Shown: piece by piece, positions 32,163 through 43,369 of the stretch
Layout: each line of letters opens with the position of its first letter
Numbering within the stretch: the stretch's first letter is position 1
Assembly: GCF_028389875.1 (NCBI RefSeq)
Contig: NW_026907676.1
Location: forward strand, 1,622,001 to 1,686,000
DNA: 64,000 bases
Reading direction: 5' to 3'
DNA from: Rhea pennata
Taxonomy: Eukaryota > Chordata > Aves > Rheiformes > Rheidae
Made by a program: the position numbers and the translations under genes
Notes under the pieces: generated by a model
Told to the model about the DNA's origin: nothing
The model's database searches: none
Seen by the model: only the letters and a program-made list of their open reading frames with translations

Positions 32163-33827
32163 ATGGATGGTAGTTCCTCATCCTCAGCTCTCCCCAGCCC
32201 TCTGCAGCACACCACACCAACACCAGCAGCTCCAGATGCTACATGTCCCATCTGTCTGGACACCTTAGACGACGTTGCCTACGTGAAACCCTGCTTCCAC
32301 AAGTTCTGCTTTGGTTGTGTGCTCCGCTGGTCGAAAACAAAGGCCGAATGCCCCCTCTGCAAGCAGGTTTTCCAGTCTATTCTGCACACAGTGCTGGCAG
32401 AAGATGACTACCAGGAGTATGTCGTGAGGCCTCCCAAAGATAGCTCTGGTGCCAGGCGGCCGCGACAGAGAGCTCCTTGGCGCCCTGCCACCAGGAGGCA
32501 CCGTCGCCCTGCAGCTCACCCACAGCAGCAGTCCCCTGCTCCTCAGATGCCATCCTCTGCCCAGGACGGCAGCAGCCTGGAGGGGCCTCCAAGCCACAGC
32601 AGGCAGAGGCAGAGAGCCGGGGGGCTGCGGGAGCCAAGCCAGAGGCTGTCTCTGCACAGGCAGGCCAGTGCTGAGAGCAGACCTCAGAGACATGTGCCAG
32701 CGACAGAGGAGGAGATGCTGAACTTCCGCCGTGCTCTGTACCGCACAGGGATGCGCGTGCAAAGGGTTCCCCATGGCGGCCACCCCCAAGACATCTCCGC
32801 AGAGTTCTTCTCCCGCAATCCGGACAGCATTCAGAGGTTGCTGCCCTGGCTCCAGCGCGAACTGGAGACTCCAGCGCGGACTCCAGTCCTCTTTGGAGTC
32901 CACCAGTCACTGATCACCATCACGGAGCTCATCGTCCTGACAAACCTCAGGAGGTATGACCTGGACAGTCAGGCCTTTGCTGACGACTTAGAGCTGCTGC
33001 TGCTGAGTCGCACCAGGCATTTCGTCCACGAGCTCATCAGCTTTGCCCAGTGCTCATGCACCATGGAGACCTACGACCAGCAGGCCATATATGATTGCCA
33101 CTCTCACAGCCAGCACGAAGGAGGCCCCTCAGCATCATTAAGCCCAGCAGCTGCTGCGGGTACAGCCACGACTCCAGGGCCAGCCCAGAGTCCATCCCCA
33201 GCTGGCAGCCCTGGCTATACAACGCTTCCTGTCACCTCGTATGCAGGCCCCCGTGACATTGCCACAGCCACACAATCTCACCAAGATCTACAGACAAACT
33301 CTGACAACAGGGCAGCTCAAGCAGGAGGAGAAGCCCAGAGACAGTTGCCGGCTCCTGCCAACCCCCAGGACAGTGACTCCTCGTCAGACAGCTGTGTCCT
33401 TGTGGGATATTGGAAGCCCTCGGCAGAGAGAAGCCCTGAATGCATTGTGCTCTCCTCAGACTTGGAGCACTCAGCCCCAGCAGGGGAAGGTGACACAGGG
33501 CAGAAAGAGCAGCCACTCCACACACCCAGCTGCAGCCACAGCAAAGCCAGGGCGGGCAGCTCGCTAGTCTCTGCCATGCCAAACCAAACTAGCTGGAGCC
33601 ACCCCAGCTGCTGCCCTGCTGCCTCCAGGGAGGAGAGAGAGCTCCAGCAGGGGCACATGGAGGACACGGCTGCTTGCGCTGTGCAGGGCTGCAGCCACGT
33701 CCCCTTTGCTGATGGCAGGGACAGGCAGCACTCACCCGGGAGGCCCCGGCTGCCCACCAAGAGGAAGGCAAGCAGCTCTGAGGCCTGTGTCCAGCCCAGC
33801 AAGAGGCACGCATGGCCTCAGCAGTAG
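32163..33827 (+). CDS. TOPORS-like RING E3 ubiquitin/SUMO ligase, intact copy
   Basis: 554 codons in one exon. The ATG has a strong Kozak context (GCCATGG) and follows a likely splice acceptor at 32132. A C3HC4 RING lies near the N terminus with ligands C28, C31, C44, H46, C49, C52, C63 and C66. Residues about 181-315 match the conserved TOPORS region, with DISAEFFSRNPDSIQRLLPW, VLFGVHQSLITITELI and RYDLDSQAF. Around 408-435 comes the TOPORS-like SSDSCVLVGYWKPSAERSPE followed by a SUMO-interaction-like CIVLSSDLE. Basic C-terminal stretches (KRKASSSEA, SKRHA) could act as a nuclear localisation signal. Human TOPORS (about 1045 residues, nuclear, p53/topoisomerase I binding) has a long Arg/Ser-rich C-terminal half that is absent here. 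A six-codon insertion interrupts REL-VLFG. Family is certain, gene name of this shortened paralogue is not. Confidence 0.92.
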   Translation: MDGSSSSSALPSPLQHTTPTPAAPDATCPICLDTLDDVAYVKPCFHKFCFGCVLRWSKTKAECPLCKQVFQSILHTVLAEDDYQEYVVRPPKDSSGARRPRQRAPWRPATRRHRRPAAHPQQQSPAPQMPSSAQDGSSLEGPPSHSRQRQRAGGLREPSQRLSLHRQASAESRPQRHVPATEEEMLNFRRALYRTGMRVQRVPHGGHPQDISAEFFSRNPDSIQRLLPWLQRELETPARTPVLFGVHQSLITITELIVLTNLRRYDLDSQAFADDLELLLLSRTRHFVHELISFAQCSCTMETYDQQAIYDCHSHSQHEGGPSASLSPAAAAGTATTPGPAQSPSPAGSPGYTTLPVTSYAGPRDIATATQSHQDLQTNSDNRAAQAGGEAQRQLPAPANPQDSDSSSDSCVLVGYWKPSAERSPECIVLSSDLEHSAPAGEGDTGQKEQPLHTPSCSHSKARAGSSLVSAMPNQTSWSHPSCCPAASREERELQQGHMEDTAACAVQGCSHVPFADGRDRQHSPGRPRLPTKRKASSSEACVQPSKRHAWPQQ

Positions 33828-35010
33828 GAGGGACAGTGGGACTGCCCAGCAGACAGTCAGCAAGCAGAGATGAGAGCAGTCCAAGAAGCCTGGGGAGATG
33901 AGGACTACAAAAGAACACCAAAGCAAGTGGAAAGGGGGCTGGAGTGCTGCACTCTGAGGGCTGTCTTCAGCACGACGAGCTCTGATAGTCAGTTGGTGAG
34001 TAGTGTCATCCTTGGTGGAGGGGGAACTGCAATGCTAGGGGCAAAGACTTGTTAAGGTCCTTCTCAATGAGCTGAAGAAGGGCGTGAAGGGCTCCTGGGG
34101 AAACCTTGGAGCACGAGCTGGGCTAGGCACTGGCAGGTGCAGAGCCCGCACACATGACCACCTCTGTCTGTCCCCACAGCTGTTAGTCGAGGAGCTGGCT
34201 GTCTAAAAGTACCTTTGGCAGGACACTGCAGCACCAGGTTTATAGAAAGACCAGCGCAATGCAGCTGGGTGCCATGACAAATGCTGAGCAGAGGGAACGT
34301 GTCAGAACATCCCCAAGCTGGGGATTCAGGGAGACCCTGAGGAGTCCCAGTGAGACAGTTTTCTCGTTGTCTGTGCCCTTTACACTAGTCTAAGAGATGA
34401 ATGCCAACACCACTGGTTGGCATACAGCATCTGGGCCCTGCAACATGGGCTCTCCTACTGCAGGATTTGTGTTTTCAATGGACACAGACCACTACTGTGC
34501 TGTCCAGGAGCCCCAGACGGACACGTGAGGATCGATGGCAGAGAGCAGTAAAAGGCTGTGCCAAGAGAGCAGCTGAGCACCGAGAGAGCAGGTCCTGTCT
34601 GGAAGCAAAGTCCCACGGCTGTGCGATGTCCCCAACATCTCCCTCCTCCATACCGGAGCTGACTTCTAAGAGGTTCCTCAGCATGACTCACTTGCCTCCT
34701 GTCACCCTCTGCTCTCCCTCAGCAGGCAAAGGAACGACACCCCGACTCCTGTCCTTCCCTGCTCTGTCTGGTGTTCCTGCTGGTGCCTTGTTTGTAGGAG
34801 CTCTGCACACCCATTGGAAGCTGGACAGAGGCAGGTAAGTGCGGTGGGAGAATTATGTGCACTGAGCTGCTTCGGGTAGGAATGGTTTGGATTGGGGTTT
34901 GGGTTTAGGTTGCCTCCACGTTTTGCTCCTTTCACTCTCACCCCACCTGCCCATGGGATTTTATCTCCTTGTGTGTTTTAATTCTTCCCCTTTGTGCTGT
35001 TGCTGTGCAG
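33828..35010. other. TOPORS-like 3′ UTR and intergenic sequence
   Basis: Follows the TAG at 33825-33827. No clear AATAAA seen close by. A (CCAAAC)-like stretch lies near 34885-34915. Frames present are unsupported. Confidence 0.35.
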
Positions 35011-35047
35011 TGCAAGCCACGGTGTTGGAGCGGGAGCTACCTTCCAG
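35011..35047 (+). CDS. Candidate 37-nt micro-exon (left arm)
   Basis: A long pyrimidine-rich acceptor ends TTGCTGTGCAG, and the donor is TTCCAG|GTAAGA. One frame reads QATVLERELPS. The right-arm mirror (61314-61350, - strand) keeps both splice sites with one internal change. Strong splice signals on both sides are the main support. Confidence 0.35.
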
Positions 35048-35970
35048 GTAAGAAGCTGGCACTGGCTCTCTTCAGCAGTGCTCTTGCTCTTGTTCATTTC
35101 AACTCCCTTAAGCCATGTAGCATGGGAGCTGCTGGAGAGCTGCCAGAGCTCAGGACACAAGAAGATTGCCTTCAGTTGCCTCGCTCTCCTCTGCTTGGAG
35201 GCAGAGCTAGCAGCACCAGGACATGACAACTTCACAACCCCACTTGGAAGCTTCTTTTAAGCAGCCGCAAGATCATCTCCGGGAGGTGCATCACCTCAGC
35301 ACGTCCAATGGCGCCTGTGAACTGGGCTGCAGCCCTGGTGAGTATGGCTTTGGCTGTGGGAGTTGGCAGGGTTGAGCAATGCAGGCTCTGGCACTCTCTC
35401 CCCAGGGCCCCTGCAATGAGGTGAGGAAATGCATGGCGTCTCTGATGTCTCCTCCCAGGGCCACCCTGCAGATCTGCAAGAGCAGATCACGCTGCCTGAC
35501 CCCTGCTCATCTTTCTCACAGGCACTTCCCCACCCCCATGCTCCCGGTGTCACCTCAGCACAAGGCTGGGGGGAAGCTTCCAGCATGAGCCCTTGTGCTG
35601 TTATGATGGAGAGCAGGCAGGTTGCTGAGAGCAGTGGGCAGCAGAGAGGCTGGTGCCAGATCAGGTGCAGACAGGAGCGTTGGCAGCTGGGCTGTAGGAA
35701 GGGCGGCCTGGGGAAAGCAGAGTGAGCTGCTGGGGGATGAGGGCTTCGTGATGGCGTGCCTGGCTTCAGGTCGCGGGTGGACAATTCCAACTGTTTGCTT
35801 TCCTGTCTCCTGCCCAGCACCATCTTTCCATGCCATCTGCGTGGCTCCTAGGGCTTCTGTCTCCCTTCTATGACTCACACGTGCTTTACTCTGGGGACGA
35901 TGAAGCGTGTCCCACGTGAGCGAACGCTGACCTGTCCGGTTCTTCTCCCAGCCTGCATTGCATCACCCAC

Positions 35971-36051
35971 CTCGCGCACGGTGAAGTCCAAGGTGCTCTT
36001 GAGGTGCGTGAACAAAAGGCCATGGGCTGATAGGATGCGGCTGGAGAGACC
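35971..36051 (-). CDS. Candidate exon LSSRILSAH... (left arm)
   Basis: Mirror of 60308-60388; see that entry. The opposite strand carries a 200-codon open frame (35870-36472), so the coding strand is not settled. Confidence 0.3.
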
Positions 36052-37061
36052 CTGCAGAATGAGTCCATATTTCCCACTGCCAGCGACATTCCTGCGCATT
36101 CCACACCACAAGTTTCATGGGCAGGTACTTTGCAGAGCCCTAACCTTCCCACACAAGGATTTGGGCATGACTACGTTGGGAGGGGGTACATCCATTTGTG
36201 ATGTTGCACAGCTTTGGGGACCAGGCACTCTCCCCACATCGTCATGCAGTGCCCCACAGCCTGGCTCAGAGGAGCTCATCTCTTTGCCTTTAGGGTGGTG
36301 GAAACAGACGGCACTAGGAGACCAGGCCCAAGATGCTGTGGCTGAACTACTTGCTGGAATATTGTTCCCATTTACCATAGAAGGGAATAGGGGAGTGGCA
36401 GTATGTACCTTTAGCGTCTCAGTAGGGTACTGGATTCTTGGTCTTCAGGGCCATCAGAGTTCAAAAGAGTAAGTGGTATGCAGAAAAGAGAGGGGGGCAG
36501 ATGACAGCCTCCGTTTCCAGCTTCATGCATGTACCACTGTTGGCTCGACCCAATTTACCTCTGAAAGTGGCCAGCTTACTGGTGGAAGTGCCAGCAGAAT
36601 CAAACAACTTAGCTCCCTAGCTTTGGTGAATGAATTTAATTGACGTTCCATTTCCAAAGGGGACCTGAGAAGCGTAAAACTCTCAGCTCCTTTGCACACC
36701 ACTTGTGCTTGCAGGATGGGCAGCTGCACCTCAGTCTGACAGGCAGTGGGGTAAACTCTCCAGGGGGTCTGTCTCCCAGCAAGTTTTGGAGCCTCTAGAG
36801 AGCCCTGTGGATCTCAAGGTGGACAAGGCCTAGTGCACCTTGTGTCTTCAGCTGTGGGCTTGTGGAGTAGGGGAACAACACTTTGGCAGCTGCTGCTTCT
36901 CTGCAATGATGGTAAATGGAGCACAAAGAGAGTCATCCACAGGCGGATATCTGCATCACAAGGGTCTAAGGCTGCACAGGATGAATGCAGCACTCGCTGG
37001 GGGGTGATGTTAGCTTTCCCAGGGAGATTTGTGCCCTTTTTCTCTTCTGCTCTTCCACCAG

Positions 37062-37177
37062 AAATGATGCCAAAGAGAAACCTTCAAGTGGCAGCCTCTG
37101 AGATTTTTCCTTCCTACAAACTGAGCCCAGCCAAGAGCTTCACTGAGCCCAGCTCCATGTTTGTGCCTGCCGCGTAA
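37062..37177 (+). CDS. Candidate terminal exon (left arm)
   Basis: A strong acceptor (TCTCTTCTGCTCTTCCACCAG) precedes MMPKRNLQVAASEIFPSYKL and SPAKSFTEPSSMFVPAA then TAA. The right-arm mirror (59182-59297) keeps the frame with three conservative-to-moderate replacements (Y/F, L/P, F/L). The open frame extends upstream to 36833, so an unspliced reading is also possible. Family not recognised. Confidence 0.4.
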
Positions 37178-38387
37178 CTCTTTGCTGCAAGTGGGGAAAT
37201 GCAACCACCACAAGCATCTACAAAATGACAGCAGGATGACACTTCCATTTCCAGGGCCTACGTAGACAGATAAGCCCAGGGAGCAGCTGCACTGGAAAGG
37301 CTGTCTGACACTGACAGAGCAACTCAGCACTGCAACAGCCATCAACCTCATACCAGACCTCTGCTGTGCCAGCTAGTCTACAAACACACTGTCTCTGCCC
37401 CACACAGCTGCCTCGTCTGCTACATGCAACCAAGAGCCAGCAAGAAGATGGGTCTGCAGGACACTGGCCACTCACACTCCCCAGGCACTGCTCTGCTCAC
37501 TGCCTTCCCGTCCCTCCAAAACACAGGCACACAGGGAAACTCTTGTGCTAACATCACAAGGTGGCCAAGGCACTCTAGGCTCACAGGGCATGTGCAAATG
37601 ATCAGCACAAGATCAAGCACAAAGCTGGCAATGCTCCTGTTTTCAGAGGGGAGGATTCTGCTTTCTTCAGGCAGAGCAGGCTGCTACTTTCCACCCCCAC
37701 ACCCTCAGGAACCTCCACCTACTCAGGGCAGGGATGGGGTTTTTCTATAATAATACAACGCTACAGATATAACGTAGAAACATTTGAGAGTCCTTAAGGC
37801 CTCCTGAGATTGAGGCCTCCTGAGACCAAAGTAACCTCGCTTCCTTTCCTTTAGTTACTTGGACAAGAAGTCCCTGTGAAGGGAAAAAGTGTGCAGAGGC
37901 TTTGAAATGAGGCCCAAGCAAGCAGACAGCCCCAGCCTGGCGGTCTGCTGAAATGCCACCTGTCTGGCTGCACGGGCTTTGCAGCAGCACTCTGAGCTCC
38001 ACAGCTGCATTCACAACCTGACCCTGGGCACATCTTCACCCCTCACAGAGACAGGAACCCAACAACTGTGAGACATCCTCAATTTCAAGCTACAGAGGCT
38101 TTGGGACACTCACACAAATATGTGGCACCACAACCTTCTTGGAAAAGGAGGGAACACAGTAGCATTTGCAGAGCAAGCTGGCACTAACAGCATTTGTGCG
38201 ATGCAGAAGTTGCAGCACAGCGGACGTGAACCTACACCCCAAGTCACCCATGGAAGCCAGGCGCACTTACAGAAGCCTTCACATCCACTCGTAGTAGCCT
38301 CACCTCATTCAGCACCTCACGTCTTGCAGCTGCTTTCACAGACAGATCACAATGGTGGCAAAGATGTTGACAGGTACAGGCACACAC
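37178..38387. other. No gene recognised in this arm stretch
   Basis: On the minus strand a frame at 37745-38014 contains an acceptor-led GLLVQVTKGKEARLLWSQEA, mirrored at 58348-58695. Evidence is too thin for a gene call. Confidence 0.3.
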
Positions 38388-38454
38388 CCTGGCATCCTGC
38401 CTCCATCCTCAGCAGTTCTAGGACTACACCAGCAACATACTGGACTGGAGTAAC
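38388..38454 (-). CDS. Candidate exon VTPVPYV... (left arm)
   Basis: Mirror of 57908-57974. Starts after TTTCTAG and reads VTPVPYVAGVVLELLRMEAG. A third, diverged copy at 12.4 kb keeps the frame. Confidence 0.35.
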
Positions 38455-38484
38455 CTAGAAAGAAAGAGAAAATCAGCGTGTTAC

Positions 38485-38657
38485 TGTCAGTTCTGCTGGC
38501 CTTCCACAGTCGCAACAGTCGGTGGCAAATGTCTCCCCTCTGCGCTGAGCTGTATTTCTGAGAGCACAGCCTGTGGGGCCACTGAAAGCTTCTACTCCTC
38601 TTTTTGGCACAGCTGAGACCATGTCTGTATATCGGGTCCCCTCTGGACACCCCAGTT
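38485..38657 (-). CDS. Candidate exon or ORF end RPAELTVT... (left arm)
   Basis: Mirror of 57705-57877. Preceded by a GCCTTTGCAG acceptor. The frame contains GTRYTDMVSAVPKRGVEAFS and ETFATDCCDCGRPAELTVT and then a stop. The diverged 12.4 kb copy is also open and ends at the same stop. Confidence 0.35.
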
Positions 38658-38724
38658 CTGCAAAGGCACAAACACACAGCAGGGGGTCCAGCACAGGGAC
38701 CCCAAGACAGTCAAGGCCTGGAGC

Positions 38725-39085
38725 ATGGGGCATACAGGTAGAGGCTGAGAGAGCTGGGATTCTTAAGCCTAGACAAGACAAAGCCAAGAGGGACACGCAT
38801 GCTGTGCACAGCTGGCTTATGGAGGGCACAGACAAAACAGAGATGGATTTTTTTGGAGGTGCACACTGAGAGCATGAGAGGCCACAGGGACAAATTGGAC
38901 AATGGCAAATTCTTCTTACATATTAAGAACCCTTGTTCTCCAGGAGGGTGGCCAAACTGTGGCACAGGGATCCAGGCACGTCCCCACATCTCCATCCAGG
39001 CAGATAATCAAAACTCTACTGAGAAAGGCCCAAATAGACCTGCTCCACTGGGACCTGCCTTCAGCAGGCCGTTAGATCCCTATCT
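38725..39085 (+). mobile_element. Degenerate CR1 LINE 3′ fragment (left arm)
   Basis: AGGCTGAGAGAGCTGGGATT corresponds to the CR1 GGCTGAGAGAGCTGGG block. ACTGTGGCACAGGGATCCAG and CAGGCAGATAATCAAAACTC follow CR1 3′ UTR order. Mirrored at about 57277-57637 (- strand), so the insertion predates arm duplication. Confidence 0.7.
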
Positions 39086-39249
39086 CCAGATGTCTCCCCA
39101 TTGCAGGCTCAAGGCATCTGCTGTTCTCAGACTCCTTCCAAAGGCAACAGTGGCTTTGCAGATGCTGCCTCCACCACTGACCAAGGACAGAAAGCCTTGA
39201 AGGAGTGAGAAGATTGCTTTCTCCAGGGGAAACGGTAAAATCTCAAAGT

Positions 39250-40085
39250 CTCAGGAAAGCACAAGACCTTCAAAAACTGCAAGCCTGAACCTCAGCTGAC
39301 AGAAATCACCAAACTGTAAGCATCTCTGGCTCACACCAGGATGCTCTAAGGTCAGAGCACGGTCACCAAGAGTCCTCACCCACGTTTCCCAGAAGGACAC
39401 AGTGATCGCAGGCTGGGCTCTAGGAGCACAGCACTGCTCTGTCCAGACACCTCCTCCCATGGCTGAGCACCAAACCACTGGGGCCACCACACAGCTCCAA
39501 CACAGCCCCTTGACAGTCAGCTCCCAAGAACATACCTGCCTGCCTCCAACAACCATCTTGCCAGAAGGCCTTCACTCCTTCAAAGAGCTTACGGCATTCC
39601 CTTGCCCACTTCCCAACAAGCATCCCCCGCCTGCTCCTCCTCTCTCAGCAAACACTGCTGCAGATAAAAGATTTCATCAGGAAAAGCAAACAAGAGGCAA
39701 GGAAGGAAAAAGCAGGCTTTGTTTGCATCTCAGAACAAGGAGAAACACTCCAGGTCCTTTAGGCAGCATCCTACCTGCACATCCTGGCAAGAGCTTAGCA
39801 AGCTCAAGGCCTGGACCTCAGCGCACTGAGGGCAGCAGTCTCCCAGCATCTCTGGCCCATGACACCACAGCAGCCTCGGTCCTTTGAGCAAACACCTCCT
39901 TACTTCACAGGGCTCCTCAGCTCCCCAACCTGGCAGCACTCCTCCTGCACTGTACTGCTCTCTCCAGCTACCTTCCTCCATGCTGAGCACCGAGATATTG
40001 CAGCTACCACCCAGCCCCACCACAGGCCATGCCTGCACAGGGATGCAAACCGCATTCATCGCCCCTCGCCTCTAAAAAGGGTTGT
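39250..40085 (-). repeat. Local tandem duplication inside the arm (left)
   Basis: Two related segments, about 39250-39556 and 39730-40060, mirror those at 56303-56632 and 56806-57111. Shared order is GGGCTG...GAGCTG...GGTGCTCAGC...GGAGG...AGAGCAGTACTGTG. The left-hand minus-strand end (CAGGATGTGCAG|GTAGGA) looks like an exon end reading ALSLLSSCQDVQ. Confidence 0.5.
39593..39657 (-). CDS. Candidate 65-nt exon (left arm)
   Basis: Mirror of 56705-56769; see that entry. Both splice sites conserved. Confidence 0.4.
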
Positions 40086-40959
40086 CAGCCAACATCCACA
40101 ATTGTATCAGCGACACACACAGCACTGCACCACATATGACAGCTGGCAGGGCACCCCTATGTGCCCCACAACACACAAAGCCCAACTCTACATCCTTCAA
40201 CTCCCTTCTGCTCCTCCAAGGCCTTGCAACAGGCACTACCTACCTCTCAGCATCCACTCACAGCCCAGGGCCTGCTCACTTCCCACCTCCAGAAAGCACA
40301 GAGCAAGGGGCTCTCACAAGGGAGGAGCAGGCCAGCTCTTGCCTCTTGCTTGTGTCTCAGCTACCATGAAAATGAAATCTCTTTGAAAATGGGGCCCATA
40401 ACTTTGGGGGGATGACATTCCTTCATTTCCCTCCAACACCCTTTGCACTCCTTCTCCAGTGACTGCATACTCGGACAGAAACTCAGAGACCTCTAACGTG
40501 TTACACTTCCAAATGCGTCATAAAAGCAGGTGGACACCTAAAAGACAGGCACAGCATTCAGACCTTGCAGGAAAATCTCACAGCCTCCCTACTGTTTCAA
40601 CAGGGGGAATTTCTAAAGCACACACACACACACCCTGGGAATCAGAGATTACTAATATCATTGTGCACATCAGCACTAGATTCATTTAGCAGCTTCAAAA
40701 CTCTACTTGGACTCTAGCTGACCAGGAATGGGCTGCAAGACTCTACTCAGCAAGAAGTACAAAGTCAAACTGCATGTCCACATTCACCAGAGAACATCAT
40801 CTGCATTTTAAACGTAGCAGGACTAACACAGGATGATGGAGTGGAACAGAATTTGTGACAGATGGTATGGAGCAAATACTTCTCCTTGACTGAGTAGCTG
40901 CAGTTCCATATTGCTGCAGAGCTCTGCAGGGGTCAACTCCTACCCTGGGCACAAAACCA

Positions 40960-41355
40960 GGAGTCACCTCACCACCACCATCCAGGCCATGTTGCTTCTC
41001 CTGACCTGTCGGCTGCTCACAGAGAGGGGACCTCACAAGTGCAAACCCCCAACACATGCCTGCTGCTGCTATGGCCTTCAGGGACAGAAATTTCCTCAAA
41101 GTAACTTCCCCTGCCACGAACCACTGCTGCCCTAGCAGGGACTTGGACAAGAGACCTCACACTCAATGCCCAGGCCTAACTGCCTGCTGCCGGTCTATCA
41201 GGGACTCAGAAAGATGGGACCTCACAGTCACCTGCACAACCAGGTCTCTGTCTTTCTTTGGCCAAGAAGATTCTGAGGCAAAAATTACCTCACTAGAACT
41301 TCCTCAGCCATGAGACAAATCCTGGCTGATCAGCTGCTCAGGCAGAAATGATCTC
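40960..41355. repeat. Diverged minisatellite array (left arm)
   Basis: Six or seven units carrying ACCTCAC/ATCTCA anchors at about 40976, 41030, 41093, 41154, 41219, 41287 and 41351, spacing 54-68 bp. Word content (GACCTCACAAGTGCAAAC, AGGCAGAAATGATCTC) matches the 65-bp family at 11.3-12.0 kb. It abuts the promoter block, as in the flank copy. Confidence 0.7.
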
Positions 41356-41359
41356 AAAA

Positions 41360-42300
41360 ACACACAGCCCTGCCGCAGACCTGCTGATGGCCGTGGTCAC
41401 AGCCCCAACAGCCTCTTCGGGAGCTCCTGCAGGAAAGCAGCCCCCTCGCCAGAACCGCTGCCCCTGCTGCAGCGAGAGGGCACCCGCCGGCATTTGAACG
41501 CACCCGCAGCCCCCACCAGCCCCACTCGCACCCGCTCTCACTCCCGCTCACTTCTCGCCTGCTTCGCTCCCTCCCTTCTCGCACCTCTCTCTTCTCTTGG
41601 CCTTGTCCCACTCTAGACTACGATTGGCTGAGACAGCCGTCATTCCAATCCATCCCCACCCTCCTCCTCAGGACAGCCAATAGGAGGGCCGCACTCAGGC
41701 GATGCCATGGCAACGCTGCACCCTCCTGCCCTGGCAGCCAGCTCTGCCCCCTCCCCTTCCATGCGGGACGGCGTCATCTTGTGGTCGGCAGCGCGAGGTG
41801 CAGCGGGGCCTCAGGGCAGCCTGGCGCTGGGTGCCCGGGCAGTGCAGGGCCCTGGGCCCGGCCGCTCTGCTGCAGGGGCCCCGTGGGGCTTCTTGCTGCC
41901 CTGTGCCCTGGGGGCCGTACTGGGCTTGGAGGGCAGCCCTGGGTGCTGTGCTGGTGCCAGCCCTGGTGCCGGCGGTGGGGCCCTGGGAATGGCTGGGGTG
42001 CCGGAGTCTGTGGGCAACGTGCTGCTGCCGCCAGGGCAGGGCAGTGTCCTCTCGGCCCTCGTGCCCCAGCCTCTTCCCCAGGGTAGCCCCAGGGCTTGGC
42101 AGCCCTCCCACTGCACCTGGCAGGGCTGGGCCATGGCCAAGCAGGGGCTGCTCTGTGTGGGGCCGGGCTGTACCCCGAGGGGTCGCTCCAGAGGGCTGAG
42201 GAGCCCCATGGGGGCAAAGGGCAGTGAGGCTGGGGACCAGCTCTGAGCCTGCTGGTGCCAGGGAGTGGAGGTGTGCGGTCGTGAAGGGACTGGGGGAGAT
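41360..42300 (+). other. GC-rich promoter/first-exon block (left arm)
   Basis: Colinear with 12850-13850 and the mirror 54060-55020. The X-box-like GATGCCATGGCAAC lies at 41701-41714, flanked by CCAAT at about 41689-41693 and a GCGTCATCTTG site near 41770. The frame from 41702 is open for 165 codons, but GC content makes this weak evidence. Confidence 0.5.
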
Positions 42301-42986
42301 GGCTCTTTTGGGCTTACTGCAGCACTTCACCCCATAGCTCAGAGAAAAATCCTTGGGTCAGTCAGGACTTGGCAGTGGGGACCGTGCCTCCACCTGTTTC
42401 CAAGGTGCTCTCCCAAATAGGCTTTCTTTTGCATGCAGATGTTTTGAGTCCAATCTGCGCAAGGACACAGGCTATGACCATCTCGAGATGGCTTCTCTGA
42501 GCCCAAAACATGCTGTACCAACTTGTACCAAGCATGAAAGGAACAGAGGTCCTCTCAAACAGGCAGGGGACCTGGGGTCATTACAACGTGGTTTCCTTAT
42601 TGTACATGGACATTTCAGCAGGTTCTTGAGAGCCCCATGAGAGCAGCAGGCTGCCCCAGCCTCTGGGATGCAGGACCCCAATTCTTCTCAGAGCCAGGTC
42701 GCAAATGGGGACACGATCCATGGAAAACCTGCCATGCATTCCCATGCCCCCCACAGACCCCAAAAGGCAATGGAGCTGGACCACAGAAGCCTTGAGGCTC
42801 AGCGCATCTCCTGCCCCATGACCCAGGAGTCCTGGCTGTCCAGTAAGACAGATGGGACCCCCAGAGATGACTCTTGTGGCAGCCCCCAGTCCTGTCCAGC
42901 CACCCCCACAGCCCTGGATTCACAGCAGTTTTTGCAGTTACCAATCTTTGTGCAACATCTCGGGAAGAAGTACCCAAAGCCCTTAC

Positions 42987-43091
42987 CCTCAGTGGAGAGC
43001 TGCAGGAGCCTTGGGAACAAGGAACTGTGGTCTCTGCTGATGGTGTCCATCCAGCAGTCCTCCATCTCGTCTCTTTGCCCTCGGCTCACCT
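42987..43091 (-). CDS. Candidate EDCW exon (left arm)
   Basis: Mirror of 53290-53394; both splice sites identical. One replacement between the arms in the exon (G to D upstream of EMEDCW). See the right-arm entry. Confidence 0.5.
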
Positions 43092-43303
43092 CTGCAGCCC
43101 AGGAGGAGGGATGTTCTTCCCTTCACCCAACACTCCTTTTCATCGTGCTCCTGTTCCTCTGCGTGTCAGTGATGGATCCCAGCACAGCCCCCATTAACTC
43201 CTGTCTCCAGTCTTGCCATGGAGCCACTACAAGGGCAGCGGCAGTGAGGGCGTGAGCAGTGCCCAGCAGCACCTAGGTCTCGGAGGGAACTGAGGGCCCT
43301 CAC

Positions 43304-43367
43304 CCAGGACACCATGGAGACCTCCCTGTGATGCAGCACATCCCGCTGTGACCTCAGCTTGTGTCAT
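43304..43367 (-). CDS. Candidate MTQAEV exon (left arm)
   Basis: Mirror of 53014-53077, 64 bases. The phase joins directly to the EDCW exon at 42987-43091. Confidence 0.5.
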
Positions 43368-43369
43368 CT

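Noticed and set aside
35870-36472. 200-codon frame, also open for 190 codons in the right arm
   Set aside because: Conservation is explained by overall arm identity. No domain is seen, and an exon-like frame lies on the opposite strand. Not called as a gene.
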